Notes: generated by a model not told the origin, from the sequence alone. Shown: positions 12,223 through 23,613, counted from the stretch's first letter. The stretch is DNA of 64,000 nucleotides from Cymodocea nodosa (GCA_036874045.1 CM072335.1:10746001-10810000), one strand, 5' to 3'. Program-made: numbers and translations.

Positions 12223-12610
12223 TTTGCATCATGGTAGGATGGTATTTTTGTAAATCAAACTGTTACTAAGAGACGACCCTACTGCTGATAATGGTTTTCA
12301 AAATTAATGTCATATATTGAATGACATCATAATCAAAATGTGTCATTATAACGGTGGTGGATATCGAAAGGGTTGTATTCTCTTACTAAAATTTTGTAAC
12401 ATCTTAACTTACAACAATGACAGTACCATGAAGTGAGAAACGTTTAATATCCATTGTGTCGTGATGTTTTTTTAAGAGAGTTGTAATCATTGCAAATGAG
12501 TTGAAAAAATTGGATCTTTATTTACAAACTTTAAATAATCCAATTCAACTAGTTTCTATTGTGAATTACCAAAGTTTTCGATCTTTCAATAATGACAAAT
12601 TTAAAAGTGT

Positions 12611-12730
12611 TGGTGCGATCATCCCAACACAAAAGCACTAGATTTCATCAAAACTCCAAAGTTAAATGTGTTTAGGCGAGAGTAGTACTAAGAATGGTGA
12701 CTTCTTGGGAAGTCCTTGTGCTGCACTCTT
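12611..12730 (+). pseudogene. 5S rRNA-like pseudogene, duplicate of the 8289 copy
   Basis: 120 bp. ATCATCCCAACAC and CTTGTGCTGCACTCTT mark it as the partner of 8289. Confidence 0.85.
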
Positions 12731-13119
12731 TTTTGCATCATGGTAGGATGGTCTTTTTGTAAATCAAATTGTTAATAAGAGACGACCCTATTATTGATAA
12801 CGGTTTCCAAAATTAATGTCATATATTGAATGACATCATGATCAAAAGGTGCCATTCTAATGGTGTTTGATATCGAAAGGGTTGTATTCTGTTACTAAAA
12901 ATTTTTAACATCTTAACTTACAACAATCAGAATACCATGAAATGAGAAACCTTTAATATCCGTTGTGTCGTAATGTTTTTCAAAGATAGTTGTAATTATT
13001 GCAAATGAGTTGAAATAATTGCATCTTTATTTAAAATCTTTAAATAATCCAATTCAACTAGTTTCTTGTGTGAATTACCATAGTTTTCGATCATTCAGTA
13101 ATTACAAATTTAAGAATGT

Positions 13120-13239
13120 GGGTGCGATCCTACCAACTAAAAAGCACTACATCCCATCAGAACTCCAAAGTTAAATGTGTTTGGTCGAGAGTAGAACTAA
13201 GATGGATGACCTCTTGGGAAGTCCTTATTTTGCACTCCT
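13120..13239 (+). pseudogene. 5S rRNA-like pseudogene, 'GTAGAAC' subfamily
   Basis: 120 bp. GTAGAACTAAGATGGATGAC and CTACATCCCATCAG are present. Private change CCTTATTTTGC. Confidence 0.85.
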
Positions 13240-13628
13240 TTTTGCATCATGGTAAGATGGTCTATTTGTAAATCAAATTGTCACTAAGAGTCGACCCTAT
13301 TATTGATAATGGTTTCCAAAATTAATGTCATATATTGAATGACATCATGATCAAAATGTGCCATTCTAACGGTGTTTGATATCGAAAGGGTTTTATTCTC
13401 TTACCAAAATTTTGTAACATCTTAACTCACAAACATCAGAGTACAATGAAATGACAAACGTTTAATATCTGTGGTGTCGTGCTGTTTTTTTAAGAGAATT
13501 GTAATCATTGCAAATCAGTTGAAATTATTGGATCTTTATTTACAAACCTTAAATAATGCAATTCAATGAGTTTCTAGTGTGAATTATCATAGCTTTCGAT
13601 CTTTCTGTAATGACAAATTTAGAAATGT

Positions 13629-13748
13629 GGGTGCGACCATATCAAAACAAAAGCACTAGATCTCATCAGAACTCCAAAGTTAATTGTGTTTGGGAGAGAG
13701 TAGTACTATTTTGGGTGACCTCTTGGGAAGTCCTTGTGTTGCGCTCCT
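13629..13748 (+). pseudogene. 5S rRNA-like pseudogene
   Basis: 120 bp. TTAATTGTG, GGGAGAGAG and ACTATTTTGGG disrupt the promoter boxes; the end reads GCGCTCCT. Confidence 0.85.
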
Positions 13749-14139
13749 TTTTGCATCATGGTAGGATGGTCTTTTTGTAAATCAAACTGTCACTAAGAGA
13801 CGACCCTATTATTGATAATGGTTTCCAAAATTAATGATATATATTAAATGACATCATGATCAAAATGTGTCATTATAACGGTGGTTGATATTGAAAGGGT
13901 TGTATATGCTCTTAGTAAAATTTTGTAAAATCTTAACTTACAACAATCAGAGTACCATGAAATGAGAAACGTTTAATATCCGTTGTGCCGTGCTGTTTTT
14001 CAAAGACAATTGTAATCATTTCAAATGAGTTGAAATAATTGGATCTTTATTTACAAACTTTAAATAATCCAATTAAACTAGTTTCTATTGTGAATTATCA
14101 TAGTTTTCGATCTTTCTAAAATGACAAATTTAAAAATGT

Positions 14140-14259
14140 GGGTGGGACCATACCAATGCAAAAGCACTCGATCTCATGAGAACTCCAAAGATAAATGTTT
14201 TTGGGTGAGATTACTACAAAGATGGGTGACCTCTTGGGAAGTCCTTGTGTTGCACTCCT
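14140..14259 (+). pseudogene. 5S rRNA-like pseudogene
   Basis: 120 bp. GGGTGGGACC start, CCAATGCAAAAG, AAAGATAAATG and GAGATTACTACAAAG. Confidence 0.85.
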
Positions 14260-14647
14260 TTTTGCAACATGGTAGGATAGGCTTTTTTAAATCAAACTGT
14301 GACTAAGTGACGACCCTATTATTGATAATGGTTTCCAAAATTAATGTCATATATTGACTGACATCGTGATCAAAATGTGCAATTATAACGGTGGTTGATA
14401 TCGAACGGGTTGTATTCTCTTACTAAAATTTTGGAACATCTTAATTTACAACAATCACAATACCATGAAATGAGAAACGTTTTATTTCCGTTGTGTCGTG
14501 CTGTTTTTTTAAGAGAGTTGTAATCATTGCAAATGAGTTGAAATAATTGGATCTTTATTTACAAACTTTAAATAATCTAATTCAACTAGTTTCTATTGCA
14601 AATTACCAAAGTTTTCGATCTTTCAGTATTGACAAATACAAAAATGT

Positions 14648-14767
14648 GGGTGCGATTATACCAACACGTAAGTTTTGGATCTCATCAGAACTTCAAAGTT
14701 AAATGTGTTTGAGCAAGAGTAGTATTAAGATGGGTGACCTTTTGGGATGTCCTCGTGTCACCCTCCT
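14648..14767 (+). pseudogene. 5S rRNA-like pseudogene
   Basis: 120 bp. Related to the 7271/11594 type (GGGATGTCCTCGTG, AGTATTAAG) but ends TCACCCTCCT. Confidence 0.85.
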
Positions 14768-15156
14768 TTTTGCATCATGGTAGGATGGTCTTTTTGTAAA
14801 TCAAACTGTCACTAAGAGACGACCCTATTATCGATAACGGTTTCCAAAATTAATGTCATATATTGAATGACATCATGATCAAAATGTGCCATTCTAACAG
14901 TGTTTGATATCGAACGCGTTATATTCTCTCACCAAAATTTTGTAACATCTTAACTTATAACAATTAGCGTACCTTGAAATGAGAAATGTTTAATATCCAT
15001 GGTGTCGTGCTGTTTTTTTAAGAGAGTTGTAATCATTGCAAATGAGTTGAAATAATTTGATCTTTAGTTACAAACTTTAAATAATCCCATTCAACTAGTT
15101 TCTAGTGTGAATTAACATAGTTTTCGATCTTTCTATAATGACAAATTTAAAAATGT

Positions 15157-15276
15157 GGGTGTGACCATACCAACACAAAAGCATTGGATCTCATGAGAAC
15201 TCCAAAGATAAATGTGTTTGGGCGAGAGTAGTACTAAGATGGGTGACCTCTTGGAAAGTCCTTGTGTTGCACTCCT
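15157..15276 (+). pseudogene. 5S rRNA-like pseudogene
   Basis: 120 bp. GGGTGTGACC start, CATGAGAAC, AAAGATAAATG and CTTGGAAAG; box C otherwise consensus. Confidence 0.85.
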
Positions 15277-15665
15277 TTTTGCATCATGGTAGGATGAACT
15301 TTTCGTAAATCAAACTGTCACTAAGAGACGACCCTATTATTGATAATGGTTTCCAAAATTAATGTCCTATATTGAATGACATCATGATCAAAATGTGTCA
15401 TTATAATGGTGGTTGATATCGAAATGGTTGTATTCTCTTACTAAAATTTTGTAACATCTTAACTTACAACAATCACAGTACCATGAAATGAGAAAGGTTT
15501 AATGTCCGGGGTGTCATGGTGTTTTTTTAAGAGAGTTGTAATCATTGCAAATGAGTTGAAATAATTGGATCTTCATTTACAAACTCTAAATAATCTAATT
15601 CAACAACTTTCTAGTGTGAATTATCATAGTTTTCTATCTTTCTATAATGATAAATTAAGTAATGT

Positions 15666-15785
15666 GTGTGTGACCATACCAACTCAAAAGCATTGGATAT
15701 TATAAGAACTCCATACTTAAATGTATTTTGGTGAGAGTAGTACTAAGATGGGTGACCTCTTGGGAAGTCCTTGTGTTGCACTCTT
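15666..15785 (+). pseudogene. 5S rRNA-like pseudogene
   Basis: 120 bp. GTGTGTGACC, GGATATTATAAG and CCATACTTAAATG are private changes. The following spacer lacks CATGG before TAGGATGG. Confidence 0.85.
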
Positions 15786-16169
15786 TTTTGCATTAGGATG
15801 GTCTTTTTGTAAATCAAACACTCACTAAGAGACGACCCTATTATTGATAATGGTTTCCAAAATTAATGTAAAATATTGAATGACATCATGATCAAATTGT
15901 GATATTCTAACGGTGTTTGATATCGAAAGCGTTGTATTCTCTCTCCAAAATTTTGTAACATCTTAACTTACAACAATCAACATACCATGAAATGAGAAAG
16001 GTTTAATGTCCGGGGTGTCGTGGTGTTTTTTTAAGAGAGTTGTAATCATTGCAAATGAGTTGAAATAATTGCATCTTTATTTACAAACTTTAAGTAATCC
16101 AATTCAACTAGTTTCTAGTGTGAATTAACTTAGTTTTCGACCTTTCAATAATGACAAATTTAAGAATGT

Positions 16170-16288
16170 GGGTGCGATCATACCAACACAAAGCACTACA
16201 TCCCATCAGAACTCCAAAGTTAAATGTGTTTTGGCGAGATTATAACTAAGATGGATGACCTCTTGGGAAGTCCTTGTGTTGCAGTCAT
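16170..16288 (+). pseudogene. 5S rRNA-like pseudogene, 'GTAGAAC'-related
   Basis: 119 bp; one A missing in ACACAAAGCAC. CTACATCCCATCAG and AACTAAGATGGATGAC place it with the variant subfamily (TATAAC instead of GTAGAAC). Ends GCAGTCAT. Confidence 0.84.
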
Positions 16289-16677
16289 TTTTGCATCATG
16301 GTAGGATGGACTTTTTGTAAATCAAACTGTCACTAAGAGTCGACCTTATTATTGATAACGGTTTGAAAAATTAATGTCCTATATTGAATGACATCAAGAT
16401 CAAAATTTGCCATTCTAACGGTGTTTGATATCGAAATGGTTGTATTCTCTTATTAAAATTTTGTAACATCTTAACTTACAACAATCAGAATACCATGAAA
16501 TGAGAAACCTTTAATATCCGTTGTGTCGTGGTGTTTTTGAAAGACAGTTGTAATCATTTCAAATGCATTGAAATAATTGAATCGATATTTATAAACTTTA
16601 AATAATCCAATTCAACTAGTTTCTAGTGTGAATTACCATTGTTTTCGATCATTCAATAATGACAAATTTAAGAATGT

Positions 16678-16797
16678 GGGTGCGATCATACCAACACATA
16701 AGCACTGGATACCATCAGAACTCCAAAGTTAAATTTGTTTGGGCGAGAGTAGTACTAAGATGGGTGAGCTCTTTGGAAGTCCTTGTGTTGCACTCCC
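16678..16797 (+). pseudogene. 5S rRNA-like pseudogene, last before the DNA transposon
   Basis: 120 bp. GATACCATC and GTGAGCTCTTTGG are private changes. Once the 6.3 kb insertion is removed, the next copy (23494) follows in phase at about 506 bp. Confidence 0.85.
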
Positions 16798-16845
16798 TTT
16801 TGCATCATGGTAGGATGGTCTTTTTGTAAATCAAACTGTCACTAA

Positions 16846-17570
16846 GGGGCTGTTAGTGTACGCCGGAAAGTCCAGACGGAAAGGAAATGGAAAGTTCAGA
16901 AGGAAAGGAAATAGAATGTCTAGAATGTCAGAATTTCCATAGGGGTTTAGTGCATCTATCGGAAAGTTCAGAAAGTTAGAATTCCTATGGGGTTTTAGTG
17001 CACGCTAGAATGTTTGGAAATTGAAAAAATAATGAAATAAATTCTAGTACACTATTTAAAATTGTGTAATTGATACATTAATTTGTAATTTTATATTTAC
17101 ACCTGAAAATAATATTAATTTATTTGATATTCAAATATAATTATGTACATTAAATATTTTTAATTGTACATTAGTAAATATAGAATAATAATCATCAAAA
17201 TGCAAAAGGTCCCTAAAAGATAAGCATACTTTTACCATTAAAAATCTATATCTTCATTTTTTCTTTGTAAATTAAATTTTATTATTATTTTTATTATTAA
17301 TTCTTAGATATATATGTCTAATATTATTCTCTCTTTTTCTTAAATTTTTTATATTATTTTAATTATTACATTATATTTTATGTGTATTTATAATTTTTTA
17401 AAAAATAATATAAAGATGTTATATCATTATTAATCCATTGTTTACCATTATTATTTTAATATATATGTATGTATATTTACTTAATTTGGCAAAAGCGAGA
17501 ATGTCTTTGTTGAGTAGAAGAATAAAATATTTACTGATATATTATTATTATTTACATATTTACTTATTGG
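16846..17570. other. PIF element subterminal noncoding region
   Basis: It begins with repeated GGAAAG/GAATGTC motifs and two GGGGTTTTAGTGCA-like stretches that echo the terminal repeat and may be transposase binding sites (inference). The rest is very AT-rich. No gene seen. Confidence 0.6.
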
Positions 17571-17572
17571 AA

Positions 17573-18330
17573 AACGGTTGAACCGTAAATATATTTACGG
17601 TTCAACCGAAAGATTATAAACTATTAATATTTATTAATATTGAAAACGATTGAATCGATGATCTTTCGGTTCAACCGATCATTTATGTTATATATATATA
17701 TATATTAATCGGTTGAGTAGAGGGCTTTGCATATTTGTAATTTTTTATGATATTTTTGAATTGGTTGAACCGAACATGTTCGGTTCAACCGATACTTTAT
17801 ATATATATAAATATATATATATATATGTATATATATTTGTATCGATTGAACCGATCATGTTCGGTTCAACCGATACTTTTTATATATATATGTATATATA
17901 TTTGCATCGGTTGAACCGATCATGTTCGGTTCAACCGATACTTTTTATATATATAAATATATATATGTATATATATTTGCATCGGTTGAACCGATAATGT
18001 TCGGTTCAACCGATACTTTTTATATATATAAATATATATATGTATATATATTTGCATCGGTTGAACTGATAATATTCGGTTCAACTGATACTTTTTATAT
18101 ATATAAATATATATATATGTATATATATTTTTGAATTGGTTGAACCGAACATGTTCGGTTCAACCGATACTTTTTATAAAAATAAATATATATATATGTA
18201 TATATATTTGTATCGGTTGAACCGAACATGTTCGGTTCAATTGATAATTTTTATATATATAAATATATATATATGTATATATATTTTTTGAATTGGTTGT
18301 TCGGGAAAATCGATACTTTATATATATATA
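17573..18330. repeat. Palindromic AT-rich minisatellite inside the PIF element
   Basis: About ten units with a 70-85 bp step. Each has a self-complementary core built from GGTTGAACCGAACATG and its mirror CATGTTCGGTTCAACC, followed by GATAC and a (TA)n-rich linker. Clear cores lie near 17575, 17642, 17762, 17842, 17905, 17983, 18055, 18136, 18213 and a decayed one near 18292. A fully paired core of 28 bases could extrude a cruciform or fold as an RNA hairpin. One open frame of 94 codons here is only low-complexity YIYIY sequence. Confidence 0.88.
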
Positions 18331-18676
18331 AATAAATATATATATATGTATATGTATTTTAAACTAAATTGTATTTAAAGATTAAAATAATAAGAATAAT
18401 TTATAATCTATGGTTTGAACTAATAGATTTAAGATTTCAACCAAAATATATTATAAAACACTACCTAAAATTGTGTAATTAATACATCAATCTGTAATTT
18501 TAATTTTAAAAATGAGAATAATATTAATGACTTGAAAAAGTATACATGCTCTAATTATTACAACATAAATTTAAAAAGTAGTCTAAAAGTACAAAGCATC
18601 CAAAGTTTTACAACATCAATCTACACAATAGTCCAAAGATACAAAGCATTCTACTTATTACTTATTAAATTTCATT

Positions 18677-19984
18677 TTACTTATTACTTAGTAATCCTGT
18701 TGGTTGTATATCATCAGTAATATTTAATTCTTCTAACTCATCTTGGAAATCTTCAAGTAAATCTTCTTTATCAGCCAATCGAATGAAATTGTGAAGTAAA
18801 AAACATGCGATCACAATCTTCACTTGTGTTTCATATGGATATGGCATCTGACCTCGTAAGATTGAAAAATGATGTTTCACAACTCCAAATGTACGCTCAA
18901 TGGCTGTTCTTAGTTGTGAATGCCTGTAGTTAAAGTTTTCTACAGCATTACTAGGAAGTCTATCATTAACATAATCAGATAAATGATAGCGTACACCTCG
19001 AAATGGGCAAATATACTCTGGTCGATTGGGATATCCAGCATCTACCAAGTAAAACTTACCTATAGAAGAATAGAAATTAGTATGATAATGTGCATATTAC
19101 TTGAAAATATACTAATTGCATTTACTTGGAGGAACTTTGAAACCATTAGGTCTACTAATTGCATCTTGAAGGATACGAGCATCAGCTGCTGATCCTTCTT
19201 AACCAGCTAAAATATATGTAAATCTCATATCAAAATTACATGCTGCCATCACATTTTGAGACAATTCACCTTTCCTATTTCTAAATCTAGCTGTTTCTTG
19301 TCCAAAAATAGTTGCTTTGATATGAGTACCATCAATAGCTCCAATGCAATCCTATACACATTAAACATCATTTAATTCCTTAAATAAGATAAAAACTACA
19401 ATATATATACAAAAGTGAATACATACCTTAAAATATGGATAAACATTTACATCATCTGCAATTCGACTTGGTGTTGAAGATAAAGGTCTTGCTATAAGCA
19501 CATGATGTAGACGTATTATAGCATTTAATACTTCATTAAAGTATTTGCTAACACTCCAACTTGAACGACTAAATCGCTCAACTGTTACTCCATACCTTTG
19601 ATTTTGCCCTACTGTGACAAGGAACATGGCAAATTTCTCTTCTACACTAATCTTGTCGGTATCAGCAATAACTCCTTCATTTCTCATTAAAGAACAAAAA
19701 CTTTTAAACACACTTTGACTCATTCTGTAAATCTTCCGACAATTGTAAGCTTGATGAGGTTGACAAGGATCTAGTAATCTCTTAATGTAATCTGCACCTT
19801 CTTTACTATATATACGACTTGTGTTATTGCATAGTAATAGTGACGTACTTGCCATTTTTGCTAAAATTGTCCATGACATTAATAGACGTAGTCGCCTTCT
19901 TCTAGCCACTTCTTCTTCATCCAGTATGAATGAAATTGCATTATCAACTGTAGTAGTAAACATGTCACTGGGATTCATCCTCAC
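18677..19984 (-). pseudogene. Harbinger/PIF transposase (HARBI1-like), one in-frame stop
   Basis: Three exons on the minus strand: 19984-19427, 19351-19126 and 19059-18677, separated by introns with GT..AG ends (GTATGT..TATAG and GTAAAT..TATAG). Phases fit (0, then 1), giving about 388 codons, normal for plant PIF transposases. Exon 1 holds the N-terminal helical region; exon 2 carries the first catalytic Asp in IGAIDGTH and the second in GSAADARIL; exon 3 has VDAGYPN, the P-[FY]-R-G-x-RYH motif and the catalytic Glu in ERTFGVVK. All three catalytic residues survive. In exon 2 the Trp of the usual LAGWEGSAAD motif is a TAA at 19201-19199, so translation would end before the second Asp. The protein would cut and paste the element in the nucleus together with the ORF1 partner. 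The start is the ATG at 19984. Confidence 0.88.
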
Positions 19985-20330
19985 CTACAAAATAACAAGA
20001 ATATTACGAATTTACCATTTCACATTTCAATATATAAAAGACATTTCACATTTTTAAGAAAATAAAAGACATTTCACATTTTTAAGAAAATAAAAGACAT
20101 TCGATGTTTCAACTAATAAAAAGCATTTTACATTTCATAATGATAAGTCATTTCACATTTCAATATATAATATCCATTGTTCATTTCATCCATATATGAC
20201 CTTCCACAAAAAGATTTCATCCATAAAAGATTACATTCACGAAAACACTTCATAAACACAAGAAGTTCAAGATTGGAAAGAAAGTGAATTCATGCACAAA
20301 ACAAACATTTCATCCATTGTAACCATATGC
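19985..20330. other. Intergenic region between PIF ORF1 and transposase
   Basis: AT-rich, with repeated ACATTTCACATTT and AAAAGACATT phrases. It must contain the ORF1 3' end and the transposase promoter or leader. Nothing else recognisable. Confidence 0.5.
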
Positions 20331-21365
20331 TCACTTCCTAAACCTCAACCATCCATAACGCATTTCTGCTGGTAAACTTAAGAACATTTTACAAAATTCT
20401 GGCTTTTGGAATAACTCCATAGCTTCATATTGTTCTTCTGTAGAAAGACCGTCAATCTGAAGTAACGCTGCAACAGCATGATCTAAATAGTTTTTAGTCT
20501 TTTCTTTAATATCAACCAACCTTTCCTGTACTTCAACTAATTTTTTTTGTGTATCAACCAACTCTTTAAATTGCTTGTTCCGTGTAGCTTGATTTTGTTG
20601 ATCTATTTCACACATATGCATAATGGCTTTTGATGCATCTTTAAATGAATCTGCTATGATTTGATGGGACACTGCATGAGGTCTTGCTCGTCTCTTCTTC
20701 TTCTCAATTGCCACCCTTGAACTTCCTCCTGATGAAGGAGGTAAATCAGAATCCATGTCCATTGTTTCCTGAGTGGTATTGAAAGTGTTCATTTCCACAT
20801 CCTGCGTGTTTGGTACAAACTCTACCTCATCACCTTGTTTAGCTATATTCCTAGTGGCCATACTACCTTCAAATATTTGTTGCAATTGCTCAAATATTAA
20901 GCATGGTTTGCCTTTGTAGCTTTCACACTCTGGATGTGCCTATAAAAAGAAAATTGTAGTCAAATGGAAAAAGATAAAGATTACAATATTTTATAAGTCA
21001 TAAGTGATTAAAAAATTAACCGTAATGAACTCTTTCCAAATCTCATCATCAATGTCAGTGTAACCTTGGATGAAATTCCAACCCCATCCACTATGGTTGG
21101 CAATTTTGGAGTAATTTCGATACATTAGTCGCCAAGTTTTTAAGCGACTTTCTACATTCTTCCTTGTGATACCTGTGTTTCTTCTAGTATTGTATTTTTC
21201 AATTACTTCATCCCAAGTGCTACCTTTGATTTTTCCATCATGAGTTTTCTTATTTCCTTCATTCAATACTTCTACTAAAATATCTAAGAAATACGCATCT
21301 GCTTTAGCATTCCAACTAATGTAACTTCTACCTCCACCTGTCCTTCCCTTATCAGGAGTACTCAT
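20331..21365 (-). CDS. PIF ORF1, Myb/SANT-like DNA-binding protein
   Basis: Two exons, 21365-21021 and 20939-20331, joined across an 81 bp GT..AG intron (GTTAAT..TTATAG) in phase 0; the product is about 317 residues with no stop. Residues about 10-110 form a Myb/SANT-like domain of the type found in plant PIF ORF1 and L10-interacting MYB-like proteins: WNAKADAYFLDILVEV, GSTWDEV, a SRLKTWRLMYRNY helix and SGWGWN. After the splice comes the family phrase EFIT-AHPECESYKGKP. A basic patch KKKRRARP (about residue 180) is a likely nuclear signal, and a coiled-coil-like helix (KELVDTQKKLVEVQERLVDIKEK) follows. In this family ORF1 binds the element ends and helps move the transposase into the nucleus. 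It diverges from or precedes the transposase on the same strand, as in other PIF elements. Confidence 0.88.
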
Positions 21366-23152
21366 TTTCTACACAAGCACAGTTTCAACAACTACAATAA
21401 AACATATGGAATAACAACAATAATAAAAATATTCATATGCATTTGCAAATACCATTACATTCATATTTTTGTCAAAATCATATAAGAGAATTGCAAAAGT
21501 AAAAACAAAGTAAAACAATTAATCATTGGACATGCTACACACGTCATGTAAAATGAAATTTGTGGGAGTTCTACACAAAAGATTGGTCAAATCTTCTATG
21601 TGATGTTTGACAAAGGTTTAATTGATACTTATAACTAATGTGCATCTATTGAACAAAGTGACATTTGAAACTCATAACATGAAGGAAGAAAATAGTATTA
21701 TAAACTATTTATAATGGAAACAAATGTTCGACTAGAATTTTTTTTCCCAGATCTCAAAGCAGCATAACAAAATAAAATCCAAACTCTTGCAAAGGTGGTA
21801 GTTAAGAATACCGAGCTATCAAGCAATGTTTCATCTTTCTCACACATACTACAGATTCCATAAATTAATGCTACTTTCAATCATCAATGAAAATTAGATA
21901 TAATAAATTAGCATCAAATGTACAAATCCAACAAATAAGAAAAGGACCTACTTGCTTATGAAATAACTTCACAAATGTAAAAAGTATATGTGAAAATCAG
22001 GAATGTTGGGATTAAAATTTGTAACATGTGCAAGAAAACCATTTTGCAAGTAAATTTACAAATTTTCATATTAACGAATCAAAACTAAGTTAACTATTCA
22101 CAAGATAAAAGGCAACCAATCAAAAGAGAAATTTTGATTACATATTCTAGGTAGCAGTATAATTATGCAAAAAGGTGTATGCTGAAAAATGTGGCTCATA
22201 ACTCATACGTTGTCTTCAAAGTAACTTTTTAATTGATTTGTTCCAAGGGAAAATTGACCTACAAAATATATGTAATACTAGTTCAGAAGTACACAGAAAC
22301 TTACCAACTCAAGAAGACGTTTTTTACCATCAACTTGTTGCTAGCTCAAGCAAACATCACCATTAGCAGATCCCTTGGTTAACAACAACAATCTATTTCG
22401 ATTTTCACCAGTTAAACATGATAGAGTCAACACTTTCTTTCCACTTAAACATGTTTGACTAGTATTATAAACATGAGATCTGGTTTATTACCTTCGTGCA
22501 TCAGTAAAGCATGCAATAAAATTGGGGAAAAAAATATTCTTCCATCGCACTCGTGTATCAGATGCTATTATAGTGCAAAAAACAACGGCACTTCGAGTTT
22601 ATTGAAAGTGAATAAAGATTTGTATCTTTAGGCCAAACCTATTGGGTGGGCAACGACAGGCGACAACAGCTTCGAGTGACAGCGGCAGCTAGGGTGATAG
22701 TGGAGGCTTCAGGTGACAGTAGCGGCTTCAGGCGACAGCGAGGGCAGGGGTGGTTTCGGTGTGAGGAGGTTTCGACGGTGCTACGCGTAGGAGGCTTTCG
22801 TGAGGGCGAGCAGTGAGCGCGACTACCAATGCGAGTACGACGACGACTGTGAGGGCGAGTGCGAGCGGCAAGCGTGACGACGAGCACAACTGCGAGTGCG
22901 ACGGCAACGGCAAGCGTGAGGGAGGGTGAGTGCGTGCGCGAGAGGGCGAAAATCACGTGCCCTCTGGGCGAAAATCGCGTGCGCGAGGGTGGGAAAATTT
23001 CCGCCGGAAATGGAAATTGAATCTTATATATGGACGGAAATGTGTAGAATTCCTTTCCGTCAATTAACATGCACACTAACGACTTCCAAAAGGAAAGTTT
23101 GAACTTTCCTTTCCTTTCCTTTCCATGAATTCCGGTGTCCACTAACCCCCCC
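21366..23152. other. PIF 5' noncoding and subterminal region with a GC-rich patch
   Basis: 21366-22615 is AT-rich with no gene seen. 22620-22990 is sharply GC-rich and CpG-dense (CGACGACGAC, GCGAGTGCGAG, CGAAAATCACGTGC repeated as CGAAAATCGCGTGC). It is open in two frames only because of its composition; the Arg/Ser/Thr-rich translation matches no known family. The last 170 bp are subterminal sequence with TTTCC repeats. Confidence 0.65.
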
Positions 23153-23493
23153 TAAGAGACGTCCCTATTATTGATAATGGTTCCAAAAATTAATGTCATG
23201 TATTGAATGACATCATGATAAAAATGTGACATTATAACGGTGTTTGATATCGAAAGGGTTGTATTTTCTTATTAAAATTTTATATCTTAACTTACAACAA
23301 TCAGAGTACCATGAAATGAGAAACGTTTAATATCCTTGGTGTCATGCTGTTTTTTTAAGAGAGTTGTAATCATTGCAAATGAGTTGAATTAATTGGATCT
23401 TTATTTAAAAACTTTAAATAATCCAATTCAACTAGTTTCTAGTGTGAATTATCATAGTTTTCGATCATTCAGTAATGACAAATTGAAGAATGT

Positions 23494-23613
23494 GGGTGCG
23501 ATTATACCAACACATTAGCACTGCATTCCGTCAGAACTCCAAAGTTAAAGGTGCTTGGGTGAGAGTAGTACTGATATGGGTGACCTCTTAGGAAGTCGTT
23601 TTGTTGCACTACA
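23494..23613 (+). pseudogene. 5S rRNA-like pseudogene
   Basis: 120 bp. It retains GTGCTTGGG of the functional box A, unlike nearly all other copies, but has CATTCCGTC, TGATATGGG and AAGTCGTTTTG. Confidence 0.85.

Larger units (their letters stand above)
1..16845 (+). repeat. Degenerate 5S rDNA tandem array, block 1
   Basis: Tandem array with a regular 508-509 bp step between successive 5S-like starts (for example 7271, 7780, 8289, 8798, 9307). Each unit holds a 120 bp segment alignable from end to end with plant 5S rRNA, a T-run directly after it that would be a Pol III terminator, and a spacer with fixed landmarks: a GACGACCC block, CATATATTGAATGACATCA, TTGATATCGAAAGGGTTG, ATGAGAAACGTTTAATATC and AATGAGTTGAAATAATTGG. 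The step falls to 461 bp after the copies at 1259 and 2738, and larger deletions occur near 450, 4280, 4570, 5367 and 9815. The window begins inside a unit (bases 1-3 are the end of a 5S copy), so the array continues to the left. Shadow ORFs of 60-78 codons arise because one frame through the 5S segment happens to be open; they are not genes. Confidence 0.93.
16846..23152 (-). mobile_element. PIF/Harbinger DNA transposon, near-complete
   Basis: A 6307 bp element interrupts the 5S spacer at GTCAC-TAA-GAGACG. TAA is duplicated at 16843-16845 and 23153-23155, the 3 bp TWA target duplication of PIF/Harbinger elements. The left end reads GGGGCTGTTAGTGTACGCCGG; the reverse complement of the right end reads GGGGGGGTTAGTGGACACCGG, giving imperfect terminal inverted repeats. 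Both subterminal regions are rich in GGAAAGGAAA-type motifs. Both genes of an autonomous element are present on the minus strand: a Myb/SANT-like ORF1 and a DDE transposase. The transposase has one in-frame stop, so this copy is probably not autonomous now, but the structure is otherwise complete, which suggests a fairly recent arrival. Confidence 0.93.

Noticed and set aside
17713..18134. Frames rich in YIYIYMYI within the PIF element
   Set aside because: Low-complexity translation of the (TA)n minisatellite.
22639..23142. 167-codon Arg/Ser/Thr-rich frame and an overlapping 61-codon frame
   Set aside because: Open because of GC-rich composition; overlaps the transposon end and has no recognisable motif.
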